A stretch of 64,000 bases of DNA from Fonsecaea monophora. Taxonomy: Eukaryota > Ascomycota > Eurotiomycetes > Chaetothyriales > Herpotrichiellaceae. Made by a program: the position numbers and the translations under genes. The number at the start of each line of letters is the position of its first letter. The first letter of the stretch is position 1. A model generated the notes under the pieces. The model saw nothing but the letters and a program-made list of their open reading frames with translations, was not told the origin of the DNA and ran no database searches. Below, in pieces: positions 9,878-20,950 of the stretch. The stretch lies in contig NW_019173942.1 in the NCBI RefSeq assembly GCF_001642475.1, positions 62,001 to 126,000 on the forward strand. Direction: 5' to 3'.

Positions 9878-11161
9878 TTAGTCTCCAAGGGGTATCGAGT
9901 CAGTAGGCGGGTTTTTCCTCGGTCGCCCTCTTTTCTTTGGAGGATTGCTTGATCCAGGTTTTGTAGCCGATGAAATTAGGTTCCTCCTGGACTGTGGGAA
10001 AGGTGCAGCGGGCTCTTGTTTGATCCGAACCTCATCCTCCACGTCCTTTACTCCAGCCAAATCTTCTTCTGGAATGTCGTCGTCCGTAACCTCTGCGCTG
10101 CTCAAGTCGCTGTCGTCGCTCATGCCTATGAGCGCCCCATGGCTGGCTGACTCTGCCCCACTCGCCTCCTTCTGACGTTGTCGCTTCTCTTCCTCGGCCT
10201 TCTTCCTTCGCGCTCGCTCTCGTTCTCGCCCGCGCAACTTGGCCAACAATCCCTTCTTGCCATCTTCTCTGGGCGCACTCATCCTGTCCAACCAGTCGCC
10301 GTTGCCGATACAGCTTTGTAATTTAGGAGTGTGCCGTGGATCCGACACAAGACGCATCCGCGAGTCGAATAAGACCTTAGCACTAGGCTCGTCCTCGTCC
10401 ACCCATTCATATTTCTGCCACTGATCCATTTGGATATCTCGCAGTTGCTTCGCGTTGTCATTCGTTGTACGATCCTTGGTGTCATCCTTGGTGTCTCTGA
10501 TCTTGATTTCGATGGCTTTCGACTCTACCTTGGGCGCCGGTGGTTCTAAGCCAGGTTTTTGGCGGGATGAACCAGCATTATTGCCACCTGCAAATCGCTT
10601 CTGGTTGGTCTCATCTTCAGCATCAATGTGATGAAGCTGAGGGCGCATTTGCACAACAGCATCCAAGTAGGTGAGGTGGATTTGGTTTTGGTGGAGGGAC
10701 CCAACAAGATAAATCGGATCACGGGTGCTCTGGTTCGGTATCTTGCCACCCAGTGTCTGGGTCTCAAGCAACGGCGCAGGAACGCTAGGTTGATCATGTA
10801 CAGGAATATCCTTCAGTCTGGCTTGTGTTGTGCCCGCCCCAAACCCACCAGCCAAACCAAACGAACCTCCAACGCTGATCGTGCGGCTCTCGGCCATGGC
10901 TTTCCCAAATCTCTCCCCAGCAGTTTCATTGTAGTATTCGTCTTTATTCATGGGGACATCAACTTCTATGAATCCAGCATCTGGTTTAAGACGAAGGGCA
11001 GTTGGAGTTTGTCCCACTGAGGCATTGTAAGGATATTTGTACGAGCGGTGGGAGGGATACTGGAGGAGGTACAACTTGGAGGAATCGCTGGCGGCTGCCG
11101 AGAAGCTGCTTGTCAAACAAACATCGTAGGAGGCAATGACAGGATCGTCATCGTCGGCCAT
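9878..11161 (-). CDS. RPC37: DNA-directed RNA polymerase III subunit RPC5/Rpc37
   Basis: Intronless frame of 427 aa from the ATG at 11159-11161. The N-terminus (DDPVIASYDVCLTS, then LYLLQYPSHRSYKYPYNAS) and the following VDVPMNKDEYYN segment match the Sin/RPC5 family, the subunit that pairs with RPC4/Rpc53 as the TFIIF-like module of RNA polymerase III and helps termination and reinitiation. A second conserved block, PIYLVGSLHQNQIHLTYLD, belongs to the dimerisation region. The C-terminal half is charged and low in complexity, with KKAEEEKRQRQKE and an AT-hook-like PKKRGRPRKNPP just before the end. It acts in the nucleus. Neighbours are unrelated in function. The family call is firm; the meaning of the AT-hook is unknown. 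Confidence 0.9.
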   Translation of the reverse strand: MADDDDPVIASYDVCLTSSFSAAASDSSKLYLLQYPSHRSYKYPYNASVGQTPTALRLKPDAGFIEVDVPMNKDEYYNETAGERFGKAMAESRTISVGGSFGLAGGFGAGTTQARLKDIPVHDQPSVPAPLLETQTLGGKIPNQSTRDPIYLVGSLHQNQIHLTYLDAVVQMRPQLHHIDAEDETNQKRFAGGNNAGSSRQKPGLEPPAPKVESKAIEIKIRDTKDDTKDRTTNDNAKQLRDIQMDQWQKYEWVDEDEPSAKVLFDSRMRLVSDPRHTPKLQSCIGNGDWLDRMSAPREDGKKGLLAKLRGRERERARRKKAEEEKRQRQKEASGAESASHGALIGMSDDSDLSSAEVTDDDIPEEDLAGVKDVEDEVRIKQEPAAPFPQSRRNLISSATKPGSSNPPKKRGRPRKNPPTDSIPLGD

Positions 11162-11822
11162 GGTAGCTGGACTGACAACAGCGAATACACTGGGTGGTGG
11201 TTCAGGCTAGCAGCCCAATCTGTTGCAACGAAATTATTTCTCGGGCCTTGAGACCGCGCAACAAAAAGAATCCGCCAATGACGCGCGCCAAGGCTGCGGG
11301 TTAAAATCATGCAAGGCTGCGGCGCTGCATGGCTGCCACCCATTTTTCAGTTTTCCACTCCGGCACTCGGTGTTGGTCACGTTGACCACCTCAGACATAA
11401 TTCCACCCTATGAATTATCCTACAATATCTCGACCAGACCCTTCAGAGCCAACCCGGCAATTGTCGCTGTTGGGTGTTTGGGTCACTATCCCGCCCTCCA
11501 TTTCGAAGAGCCTCCGGCCATTTGCTTGACCAGAATATTGTATAGCCTCGCAGTCCATATCCTCTCCCACCAGTTCTCGGTCTTGTGGTTTGATTTCCAT
11601 TGGAGTATCGGTAGTCTTCCAATTGATGGTTGGGACGGTTTCCCTGCCTGACCGTGGATGAGGCTGATGAACATACTCAATGATATGGCTCACATTTGTC
11701 GTCCCGGTTCTTGGTGACGAGAGTAAACATTCTTCCAAACAGAGTGGCCCTGATTGGACGAAGCGTTTGTGTGGCATGCGTAGGCGCCTGACTCTGTTTC
11801 ATTCCCTAGCAAACTTCGGCAT
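11162..11822. other. Intergenic region between RPC37 and the kinase remnant
   Basis: The interval holds the RPC37 upstream region and the 3' flank of the broken kinase gene. Open frames up to 142 codons occur on both strands but show no recognisable domain. Frame 11415-11777 (-) could be further remnant sequence, but I cannot support it. Confidence 0.4.
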
Positions 11823-12654
11823 TCAATCTTCATCCACAGACACACTCTGTAGCTCTACTACGAGGTTGTTTGTGGACCCGAATTCTTGGGTCCAGCACTT
11901 TTCGATGGTATGGCCGAGCCATATGTTACTCGTTGATGGTAGAGTGTCTCGTGTCGGTAAAGTTCACTGGGTCACCTACATCTTCCGGTCCTGCACGGGA
12001 TCGAATTTGCAACGTTGACCGGTTACAATCTCAAACATGATTACGCCAAATTGCCCGATATCGGTCAAAATTGAATAGCCATCCCCGTCATCGCCTTGAA
12101 GGTCCCAGTGAAGGGGCATTAGTGTTGATTTTCCGAAATCAGTGAACTTGATGGCTAATTGGTCATCAACCAACAGATTGTCCAAGCGGATATCGGCGAC
12201 TATAACACGTCGCTGATGGATATATGCCAGTGTCTGTGCCATGTTGATAATCCAGGACAGTTGCGTCTTTTTTCCCGAGGGTGTTTTGAGCGCGGCCAAG
12301 TAATGTCGAAGATCACCATTCACGATAAGATCCATTTGAATCGAAGGATCAGCCGAGGATAAGTTATAGCATCGCATGATGCTAGGGTGACTGCCGAGTC
12401 GTTTGTAGATGGCGCGCTCGCGCTCCAATGAGCCGACAAGATCAGCCAGTAGGTCATATTCGCCCTCTTTGGGGGCCAGGCTTTCATCTAATGTAACCCC
12501 TCCATCGTCGTCGAATTCCCTGGTCAGTCGAGGGATCTTACTGGCCCTTCTGAATCACAATGCCAGTTCCACCCACTCCGACGATCTTGTCAGTCACTCT
12601 TGTTCCGTCCGAATGCACAAACTCGGCTAACGTCACTGACGAATGTTCAGACAT
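11823..12654 (-). pseudogene. Degenerate protein-kinase-like gene (frameshift and two in-frame stops)
   Basis: Reading starts at the ATG complementary to 12652-12654 and gives a glycine-rich loop, VGVGGTGIVIQKG, before a stop at 12538-12540. The neighbouring frame then continues KIPRLTREFDDDGG (the likely ATP-binding lysine region) without a canonical intron between, so about one base is missing or added near 12540. The rest of the kinase domain is clear: HQRRVIVADIRLDNLL (catalytic loop, with ADIR in place of HRD) and FTDFGKSTLMP (DFG). After GQRCKFDPVQDRKM come stops at 11976-11978 (TAG) and 11964-11966 (TGA), yet the same frame then reads LPSTSNIWLGHTIEKCWTQ, which looks like the normal C-terminal end, up to TGA at 11823-11825. 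Related fungal kinase-like proteins often carry a degenerate catalytic loop, so the ADIR change alone is not decay. The frame break and stops are. Sequencing error could explain one break but hardly three. Confidence 0.75.
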
Positions 12655-13577
12655 CAAGGAAACAAGAAGAGAGGAGCTGATCGAGAAGAAAACTGGCGTG
12701 GGCTAGGGGGAGGTTTGTCGACAGGAAAGGAGGTTCTTCACTTTCCTAGTTAGTAGTAGGTATCAGTTAATGTCAACACTTTATTGGTTAGGGGCTAAAT
12801 AAGCTTGGCGTTAGACTCTGATACCTTTCCGAGAATAACATTAGGGGCCTACTAAAGATCATTGAGGGCCACTAAAGGTCCATTTCGGGCCAAGCAGCTG
12901 CCTCGGTATATGTACAACTAGGCAACATTGCCGACTATAGAGCTCATACTCGTATGTAGAAGAGACAGACCGACCTACATGCACCTACTCAGTCCTTCTC
13001 GAAGATCCCGAACATCGCTCCTAGTTGTTCACGGTACCCATGATTATCTTTTTACCGGAGATAACCCCCAAAGATGAGTGGAATTACCAAGATATTGCCC
13101 GAATAGTAGTTCGGAGGCACCAGAAAAGTCGAATTGGGATGGCTTCCCAAACGTAGACAGATACACACAAATCACGCTTCCACAAATCTCACCTTTGTAT
13201 CTGATTTAGGCAAGTCTATCTATTTTGTTAATTGTGACCGATCTCTCCTTCAGACTTTCGCACTCCGTTGGTGCCGTCGCCGTCACGATCCATCGGCACA
13301 CGATGTCGCAATCGGGAGGCGACCAATCAGAGCCGCGGGAGAGCGAATGACGAGACCGACAGCCGTAGCAGCAAAAATTTGAGAGGCTGCTTTTGCGTAC
13401 CGGTGGTGATCGAGGCTCTTGTGGAGGCATGAGAAAGCGGAGAATAGTGCGGAAGGGCAAGATTGCTTCAAGTATTACATTTCAGTCGATTCCTCTTCTT
13501 CCTGCTCTGCTTTTCTTCGACCTTGAATGCTTCGTTGACTGTCATTCCCTTAGACCATCAAACAAGCGACAAGCGAC
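12655..13577. other. Intergenic region upstream of the sulfite reductase gene
   Basis: About 920 bases separate the broken kinase from the sulfite reductase start. It should contain the sulfite reductase promoter. I see no TATA box close to the start, no gene-like frame and no transposon ends. An imperfect repeat of GGGCC...CTACTAAAG / GGGCCACTAAAGG occurs at about 12842-12895. Confidence 0.4.
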
Positions 13578-16500
13578 ATGGGGTCCGTTGCCAGCCCCGC
13601 AGAAGCTGGTATGTGATTTTTCCCTGCATTTGTTTCATGGTTCCCCGCTCTGGTTGTCATTGAAGAAACTAACAAGCTCATTGTTGGACAGTCGCGAGAA
13701 TCGCCTACCTCGCCAGCGACGTCGTTCTGTCCGTCCAGCCTTCGCTGAGCACTGATTCAGAGTTTTCATATCATTTCTCCCGATTTATCGCCAACGGCTC
13801 GAAGAACTTCGTCTCCAAGTCCCTTCCCGAGATCGTTCCTGTGCGCCAAAATGCAGATCCGCTGCTCTCTGCGTACACGCCCCTCCAGGCCGGCAAATTG
13901 GTGTCGGTTACGGCCCCTTCCTCAATCCTGTTGAACTCGGTACCTCATTTGTATAAGCTCGCCCAATATCCAGTTGTCCTGCATGTCTCGCTGGCAACGC
14001 CTCAGCCAGACTTCTCAGAGATCAGCTCAATAAGACAATGCGGCTTTACTTTCCTGCAGTCAGAGACACTACAGGAGGCACAGGATATTGCATTGACGGC
14101 TCATGCACTAGCCGTGAGAAGCGGGAAAGGTGTCATTCACTTCTACGACCCCAGCAATTCCGTCCAGGACAATCCAATCGCTGTCGAAAGTCGCGAGCTG
14201 GTTCAAGCACTTCTAGATACGGGTGTTAAAGCTTCGCACACGGGTGAAACAGAACAGACGCTCTATGCCAGTAACGGAAGAACTGCCACCGTCACTGATC
14301 TTGGTCTGCCAGAAGTTGCTCCTCCACAGGCATCCGAAGCGGCGCCGAGAGAGGTTCTGTCACCTGTTGCTATCCCTGCGTCTTCCAACGGTCAGACCGA
14401 CATATCGTCGGCAGCTTCTTCATCTTCACGACGACAGAGTTCCTCAGGCAGCACCGCACCATCGTCGCTGGCGACTACAGTCGAGACTCCGGTTTCTCGC
14501 GCTGTGAGCGCTACCGACATATTTAGCTACGCCAGTGAAATCTGGGCAGCCATCTCTCACCTCACTGGTCGCAGCTATTCGGCAATTGAGTATTCGGGAC
14601 CTCCTGACGCTGAAGCAGCGCTCTATATCTTTGGCTCAACTGGAGTATTCGTCGATGTCCTTGACGCTGATGATGTCCCAGCCGATCTTTCGAGCCTCGG
14701 TATAATCACTGCGCGGTTGTACCGGCCATGGCTTGGAAGTGCTGTCCTTTTGGACTCCATCCCCAAAACCATCAAGAAGATAGCAGTACTGGAACAGATC
14801 CGGAGAAAGACTACGAAATGGGGACCTTCGTTCCTGGATTTGCTGTCAAGTTTGAACCCTGGAACTGGCGGGCAAAGTGCAATCTCTCTAGTCCAGTACC
14901 GACTCGGTCAGATTGACGCGTCGACGGCATTGCAAGCACTCCGTGGCATTTTCCAAAACCTCGCACCTCCTGTCACACCCCGAAAGCACTCCCGTCGTCG
15001 TGGATATTCCCAGGCTGCAGCCATCTCGATTCAGAATCTGAGTATTGGCCACGAGGTGGAACCCACGGTTGACAGCTTCACCCCTGAACAACCCGAGGTG
15101 GAGAATGCCTATCTCAAAATCCTTGACCAGTTATTCAGCAACAGACTTTACATTGCCAATTTGCTCGACAAAAAGAATGCAGGCGTCTCCTCGACGATTG
15201 CAGCATCACCCGAGTATGGGTTTGGATCCTTACTTGCCCGCACTGAACGCCGACAAGAATTTGTAAAGGAGGTTGAAGGAGCTGCCCGGAGCAACCAGTT
15301 TATTACGGAGTCTCCCAAGCAGTGGTTGTCTCGATGGGCACTGAACGCGAACGACTCTGCAAAAGCAAACGAAATCGCTCCAGAAGTGGTTGCGCGCCTA
15401 TCCACAGATGGCTCAAGGCTAGCTGGTTCTCTCCTCGACAAAAAGTCGTTCTTTTTCAAGGAATCACAGTGGCTGATTGGCTCCGATGCTTGGGCATATG
15501 ATTTGGGCAATTCTGGAGTTCATCATGTCCTCGCCTCAGGTGCCAATGTTAACATGCTCATAATCGATTCGGAGCCATACTCGGAACGAGCGGCCGCAGA
15601 TGCAATGAGACGCAAGAAGGACATTGGTCTCTATGCCATGAACTTTGGCAATGCCTATGTCGCCTCAGTGGCTGTGTACAGTTCTTACACCCAAGTCCTG
15701 CAAGCGATGATCGAAGCTGAAAGATTTAATGGACCTTCGGTTGTTTTGGCTTATCTCCCTTACAACAAGGAGTCCGATTCACCTCTAACCGTCCTGCAAG
15801 AAACAAAGAAAGCGGTTGACATGGGTTATTGGCCACTGTACAGGTGGGATCCTTCCAATGAAGACAAGGGGGAACCTTCCTTTTCGCTCGATTCTGAACG
15901 CATAAAACGGGAGTTGGAGGAATTTTTGCGCCGCGATAACCAGCTCACACAAGTGATGAACCGCCATCCTGAGTTTGCCGCAAACCTATCGGAATCGTAC
16001 GGTTCCGAGGTCCGCAAGCTGCAGAAACGCAAAGCGAAGGATGCATACGAACAGATGTTGGAAGGCTTGTACGGAGCGCCACTGACGATCCTGTTCGCTT
16101 CCGACAATGGTAATGCTGAAGGCCTGGCCAAGAGACTCGGCAACCGGGGTAAAGCTCGGGGGCTGAAGACGATGGTGTTCGCCATGGACGATTATCCTCT
16201 TGAGGACCTTCCAAACGAGGAGAATGTTGTGTTCATTAGCAGCACAGCCGGACAAGGTGAATTCCCACAAAACGGTCGTGCATTCTGGGAAGGTATTAAA
16301 GACGCTGCGGACCTGGATCTCTCCAACGTCCATTACTCTGTCTTTGCTCTTGGCGACAGCCACTACTGGCCACGAAAAGAGGACAAGATATTCTATAACA
16401 AGCCCGGAAAAGATCTGGACACTCGGGTTCAATTTCTTGGAGGCAAGCTGTTGACCGCCATTGGCCTGGGTGACGATCAGGACCCCGATGGATTTCAGAC

Positions 16501-18319
16501 TGGGTATCAGGAGTGGGAGCCGAGACTCTGGCAAGCACTCAACGTTGCCAATGTTGAAGGACTGCCCGAAGAGCCACCGCCGTTGACCAACGAGGACATC
16601 AAGGCGGCGTCAAATTACCTCCGCGGCACCATTGTGGAAGGACTTTTGGATACATCAACCGGTGCCATCTCCGCATCGGATCAGCAGCTCACCAAGTTCC
16701 ACGGGACCTATCAACAAGACGATCGTGACCTGCGAGATGAGCGAAAAGCACAAGGTCTTGAGCCCGCCTATTCATTCATGATCAGATGCCGACTCCCAGG
16801 AGGTGTCGCAACTCCCTCACAGTGGGTTCAGATGGACGCAATTGCTTCGGCTCATGGGAACGAAACCATCAAACTTACCACAAGACAAACCTTCCAATTC
16901 CACGGGGTGATCAAGTCGAAGCTCAAGCCGGCTATGCGAGCCATCAACAAGGCGCTGATGACGACAATCGCCGCTTGTGGAGACATCAACAGAAACGTCA
17001 TGTGTTCAAGCTCGCCGACTTTGTCCGAATATCACCAGGAAGTCCATGCCGTTTCAAAGAGGATATCTGACCATCTCTTACCCTCCACCACGGCCTACCA
17101 TGAGATCTGGTTGAAGGACGATACCACTGGTGAGAAGACGCAAGTCGCCGGTGACGCCGTGCAAGACTTCGAACCCCTGTACGGTCCAACTTATCTCCCG
17201 CGAAAGTTCAAGATCACCATCGCCATCCCTCCCCACAACGATACGGACGTCTACGCCCACGATGTTGGGCTCATTGCGATTCGGTCAAAGGACAACGGTC
17301 ACCTTGAGGGCTTCAACATTACCGCTGGAGGCGGCATGGGTGTAACACACAATAACAAGAAAACCTATCCTCGCCTAGGATATATGATGGGCTATGTCCC
17401 AGCGGACGTGGCACACCTGGTGTGCGAAAAGATCATGCTGGTGCAACGCGACAACGGCGACCGCAAGAACCGCAAGCACGCGCGGTTAAAGTACACCATG
17501 GACGACATGGGCAATGAAGTCTTCAAGTCCAAAGTTGAAGAGCTCCTTAAACCGCTGGGTATCGCCTTCGACACGCCTCGACCCTACAAGTTCGAGTCCA
17601 ACATCGACACTTTTGGCTGGCTGCGCGACGAAAAGGGCATGAACCACTTTACCTTCTTCATCGAGAACGGCCGCGTGGAGGACACGGCGGATTTCCCCAT
17701 GCGGACGGGATTGAGGGAGATTGCTAAGATCCACAAAGGCGAGTTCCGACTCACGGGCAACCAGCACCTCATCCTGTCCAATGTGACCGACGAGGCCAAA
17801 CCCGCCATTGTGGAGCTGATGAAGAAGTACAAGCTCGACAATACGCAGTTTTCGGGCATGCGTCTGTCAAGCTCGGCTTGCGTCGCCTTCCCAACCTGCG
17901 GTCTCGCCATGGCCGAGTCAGAGCGATACCTGCCGGTACTGATCAGTAAGCTCGAGGCCTGCCTGGAAGAGAACGGCCTGTCGCAGGACTCGATCGTGAT
18001 GCGCATGACGGGCTGTCCCAACGGTTGCGCCCGTCCGTGGGTCGCCGAGGCCGCCTTTGTCGGCAAGGCCTATGGTGCCTACAACATGTACCTGGGCGGC
18101 GGCTACCACGGGCAGCGCCTGAACAAGCTGTACCGCAGCAGCATCAAGGAGGACGAGATCCTAGAGATCATGCGGGGTCTGTTGGGCCGGTACGCCAAAG
18201 AGCGCAACCCTGGTGAGAGGTTCGGCGACTGGACCATCCGCGCGGGCGTCATCAACGAGACGACCGAGGGCAAGAACTTTCACGAGAACACGGCTGAGGA
18301 GGAGAGCGATGCCGAGTAA
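13578..18319 (+). CDS. MET5: Sulfite reductase [NADPH] hemoprotein beta subunit (MET5-type, flavodoxin-fused)
   Basis: Two exons, 13578-13608 and 13692-18319, separated by an 83-nt GT-AG intron, give 1552 aa; the start MGSVASPAEA joins in frame to VARIAYLASD. The protein reduces sulfite to sulfide for cysteine and methionine synthesis in the cytosol. Domains in order: an N-terminal pyruvate-ferredoxin-oxidoreductase-like region; a flavodoxin domain at about 805-945 (LTILFASDNGNAEG, then FISSTAGQGEFPQNGRAFW); the ferredoxin-like sulfite/nitrite reductase repeats from about 1030 (KLTTRQTFQFHGV); and the siroheme/4Fe-4S ligands CVAFPTC near 1407 and CPNGC near 1450, i.e. CxxxxxC and CxxxC. All four cluster cysteines are present. 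Length fits filamentous-fungal homologues. The partner flavoprotein subunit (MET10) is not in the window. The stop is followed about 90 bases later by a long CT repeat. Confidence 0.96.
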
Positions 18320-18409
18320 AGAGTGTCTCCTATCCACTTCTGCCCAATATCCGACCCTTTGTTTGGACAGCGGTAGGGAAAGAGACATACATATACAGAT
18401 ACCTAGGTG

Positions 18410-18441
<32 letters not shown>

Positions 18442-19016
18442 TCTCTCTCTTTATGCCCTTTGCCTGATCTCTATCGCGGCATCTTTCCAGATTGGCAATC
18501 ATGATTTTTCTTGCACGGCTCTCTGCATAGCACGGATGGATGAAACGTTTAGGACTTTTTTCTATCAAGTATTCACGCGTACATACATACATGTTATCCG
18601 GTATATAGCAAAACTTTGTAGGTTTAGCGAAACAAAAGCGATGGACCTCGTCACAAACAAAATCAAAAATGCATTCACTACAGTACATTAAAAAAATTCA
18701 TTTTACATACTAGATACTACATCATAAGGTACATAGGTACAAAACGGTGTCGACTAGAAGATAGTCATGTTTTGTGTCTTATGTATCTTCTAAATCATCT
18801 CGTCGAGCGAGCAGTATTCTCCTTGGCTTCTCGATCCTGCTCTGTCTCGAGACGATGTGACCAGGTTCTTTTGACATTACTGGGGACTATTGAGACCAAT
18901 GTACGGTACATGTAGACGTTCAACATTACGGTGGTCATCATCCTCTTTCTTGTCTTTCTTTGCGCTTCTACAGAGTGTATGACGTCTATATTATAATATG
19001 CGTAATCTAGAAAACA
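18320..19016. other. Convergent 3' intergenic region
   Basis: About 700 bases between the stop codons of the sulfite reductase and methyltransferase genes. It holds the CT microsatellite at 18410-18451 and AT-rich sequence with several AATAAA-like and TACATA motifs. No gene seen. Confidence 0.5.
18410..18451. repeat. (CT)n microsatellite
   Basis: About 42 bases of CT dinucleotides with a single A interruption (CTCTATCTCT) near 18427. It lies in the 3' flank of the sulfite reductase gene and would be length-variable between strains. Confidence 0.9.
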
Positions 19017-20118
19017 TCACGCTTTTTCAAAACACATGACCCCGTACCGAAAAGTGCCGTTGCTGTACCCTCGCCGCATGGCCCGGAAGGCCTGCAGGAA
19101 CGCGAGCCCATCCCTCCCTTGGGAGATGGCAAACGCCCACAGGCTGGGGTTGCTGACCAGTTCCCAGCTGATGTCCCACGTCCGGGCCACTTGCTGAGAG
19201 ATGTCTTTTGGCTCGTGGAAGACACGCAGACCCGCGGACTCGGCCATGGACACGTACTCAGCCATGGTTTTCAGAGGGGGGAGGAGCATGCCGTCCTCGA
19301 TGGGCTTGATGTCGTTCTCCATCTGCTCGGGCGTCAAGGGCGCGGACTTGAACCAGTCTGCTAGCACGAGCTTGCCGTTCGGACGAAGCACGCGTGCAGC
19401 GTTCCGGAAGAACAAGGGCTTGTCGGGGAAGTGGGACAGAGCTTCGGAGATCCAGACACAATCGAACGACTGGGGATCAAACCTGCTTTCCATTTTTTCT
19501 GCATCGAGTTCGAAATAGTGGACTTTGCCGTTCTTGGGCCCCAGGGGTATGAAGGTGTCTGTGCCTTGGAGGGTCTGGGATGGAGTCGCTGCCGAGTTTG
19601 AAGAGGCTTCTCTGGCTTCTCGGGCGACTTCATCGCTCGTGAGGCGTTTTGCGATCTGGACTTGTCGTCCACTGATTGTAATGCCGGTCACAGTGCAGCC
19701 ATTCTCACGTGCCAAATGCCGGGTAGTTCCACCGATGCCGCACCCAACATCGAGAACCGTGGATTGGGGTGCGAGCTTGGAGATGTCGAGCAGGAGGTTG
19801 ATGAGGTTAGTTTGGCCCGTCTCCTTGGTGTCTTCAGGGGTAAGGAAGTAGGCGTGATGTATGTGCTGGCCCCTGGTGTACGGTCAGAGGGACAAGCTCG
19901 ATGGGATGGACCAGAGAGCAAGAGTCCATGTGTCTACTCAACAGCACGTACCACAGGGAGTAGTAATAGTCTGAAGCTATTTCATAATGGTGCCGTATAC
20001 GCTGTTTCAAGCTGTCAAAAGAAGAGTGCGCTTCGTATGTGGGCACTTCGTAATCATCTCCCGCATGATTTGGTTGAACGGAAGGATCTATGTCTGGCTT
20101 CTCCATTGGGTCGCCCAT
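19017..20118 (-). CDS. SAM-dependent methyltransferase, small-molecule type (type 11 / tocopherol-MT-like)
   Basis: Two exons, 20118-19952 and 19872-19017, with a 79-nt GT-AG intron (GTACGT...ACCAG), give 340 aa. The joined reading crosses the splice as HYEIASDYYYSLWGQHIHHA, the lead-in typical of methyltransferases related to tocopherol, glycine-sarcosine and rebeccamycin O-methyltransferases. Motif I is VLDVGCGIGGTTRHLA, followed by VTGITISGRQVQIAKRL, and motif post-II/III is FDCVWISEALSHFPDK. The acceptor is probably a small metabolite. The start chosen gives MGDPMEKPDIDPS; an in-frame ATG also exists at 20256 and would add 46 mostly hydrophobic or Cys-rich residues of uncertain value. The gene is convergent with sulfite reductase and divergent from the caleosin gene. 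The substrate is unknown. Confidence 0.85.
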
Positions 20119-20950
20119 TGAGTCTGGTTGGCTATTACATATGTAGCAGCAGCATTGTTGGACCAGTGGCCAGTGGGATGGTTGGGAGTTTTCTGAGAGG
20201 CGGATTTTGAGCGGAGGGTGAATGTGTGAGGGAGGAGGGAGAGGGGAAGTGACCATGTCATTTCAAAAGATGCAAGGGAGATTTGTGCGATAATACTCGA
20301 ATAGTCATTAATCGGCCATGTCAGACGGTTGCAATACTTGCCAAGCCCTTCACGGATACTTCACTTGCACATGTCTTTTCGTCATTCAAATAATGATATT
20401 GTGATCATGATGCATCAATTGTGCCTTTATCCCTCTATAGATGTATGTTTAATGCTCATCCAATTTCCCTCATTTTCCCACTCTCTCACTCGCTTCCTGC
20501 GCTTGTAATCATGTCCTCCCTAGTGGCCATCCTTCTCCGGCTCCTCACTCGGCCCTCTGATCTAAGCTTCTTTTAGCATACCTCGCCGTTTTTGTTGGGG
20601 CTTTCAAGTCCAATGTACCTGCTCGCTACAAAACAAGCTTTCTTGCAGTGCGCTCTTTCTCCTCTCCAAGATAGGCAGATCATAGGTGGGATAAAAAGGT
20701 GGCCTGACCCGGACATCTCAAGGCGGTGACGGGACAAGATAGTGACTGGATTCTCTGGAAAGACATCATATCACGGCAACATTGTACTAGGCACGTAAAG
20801 AAATATTGTCTGGCCAAGAACATCATTGACTTGGTGTGGCCCATGGGGTTCCCGTCTTCCTTCGTGTGCGATTGTTGACTGACCGGAAGCCATAGACCAT
20901 CTTTCTCCATCCCTTCGCACTCTCACATTGAGTATTCTCAAGCAGCAGAG
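20119..20950. promoter_or_regulatory. Divergent intergenic region between methyltransferase and caleosin genes
   Basis: An 830-base head-to-head region that must hold the promoters of both genes. The part nearest the methyltransferase could be coding if its upstream ATG at 20256 is used. No TATA box was recognised close to either start and no other gene-like frame was found. Confidence 0.45.

Noticed and set aside
13841..13843. Start of sulfite reductase at GTG 13841.
   Set aside because: The upstream exon 13578-13608 with ATG joins in frame through a standard intron and adds 60 residues of conserved-looking N-terminus.
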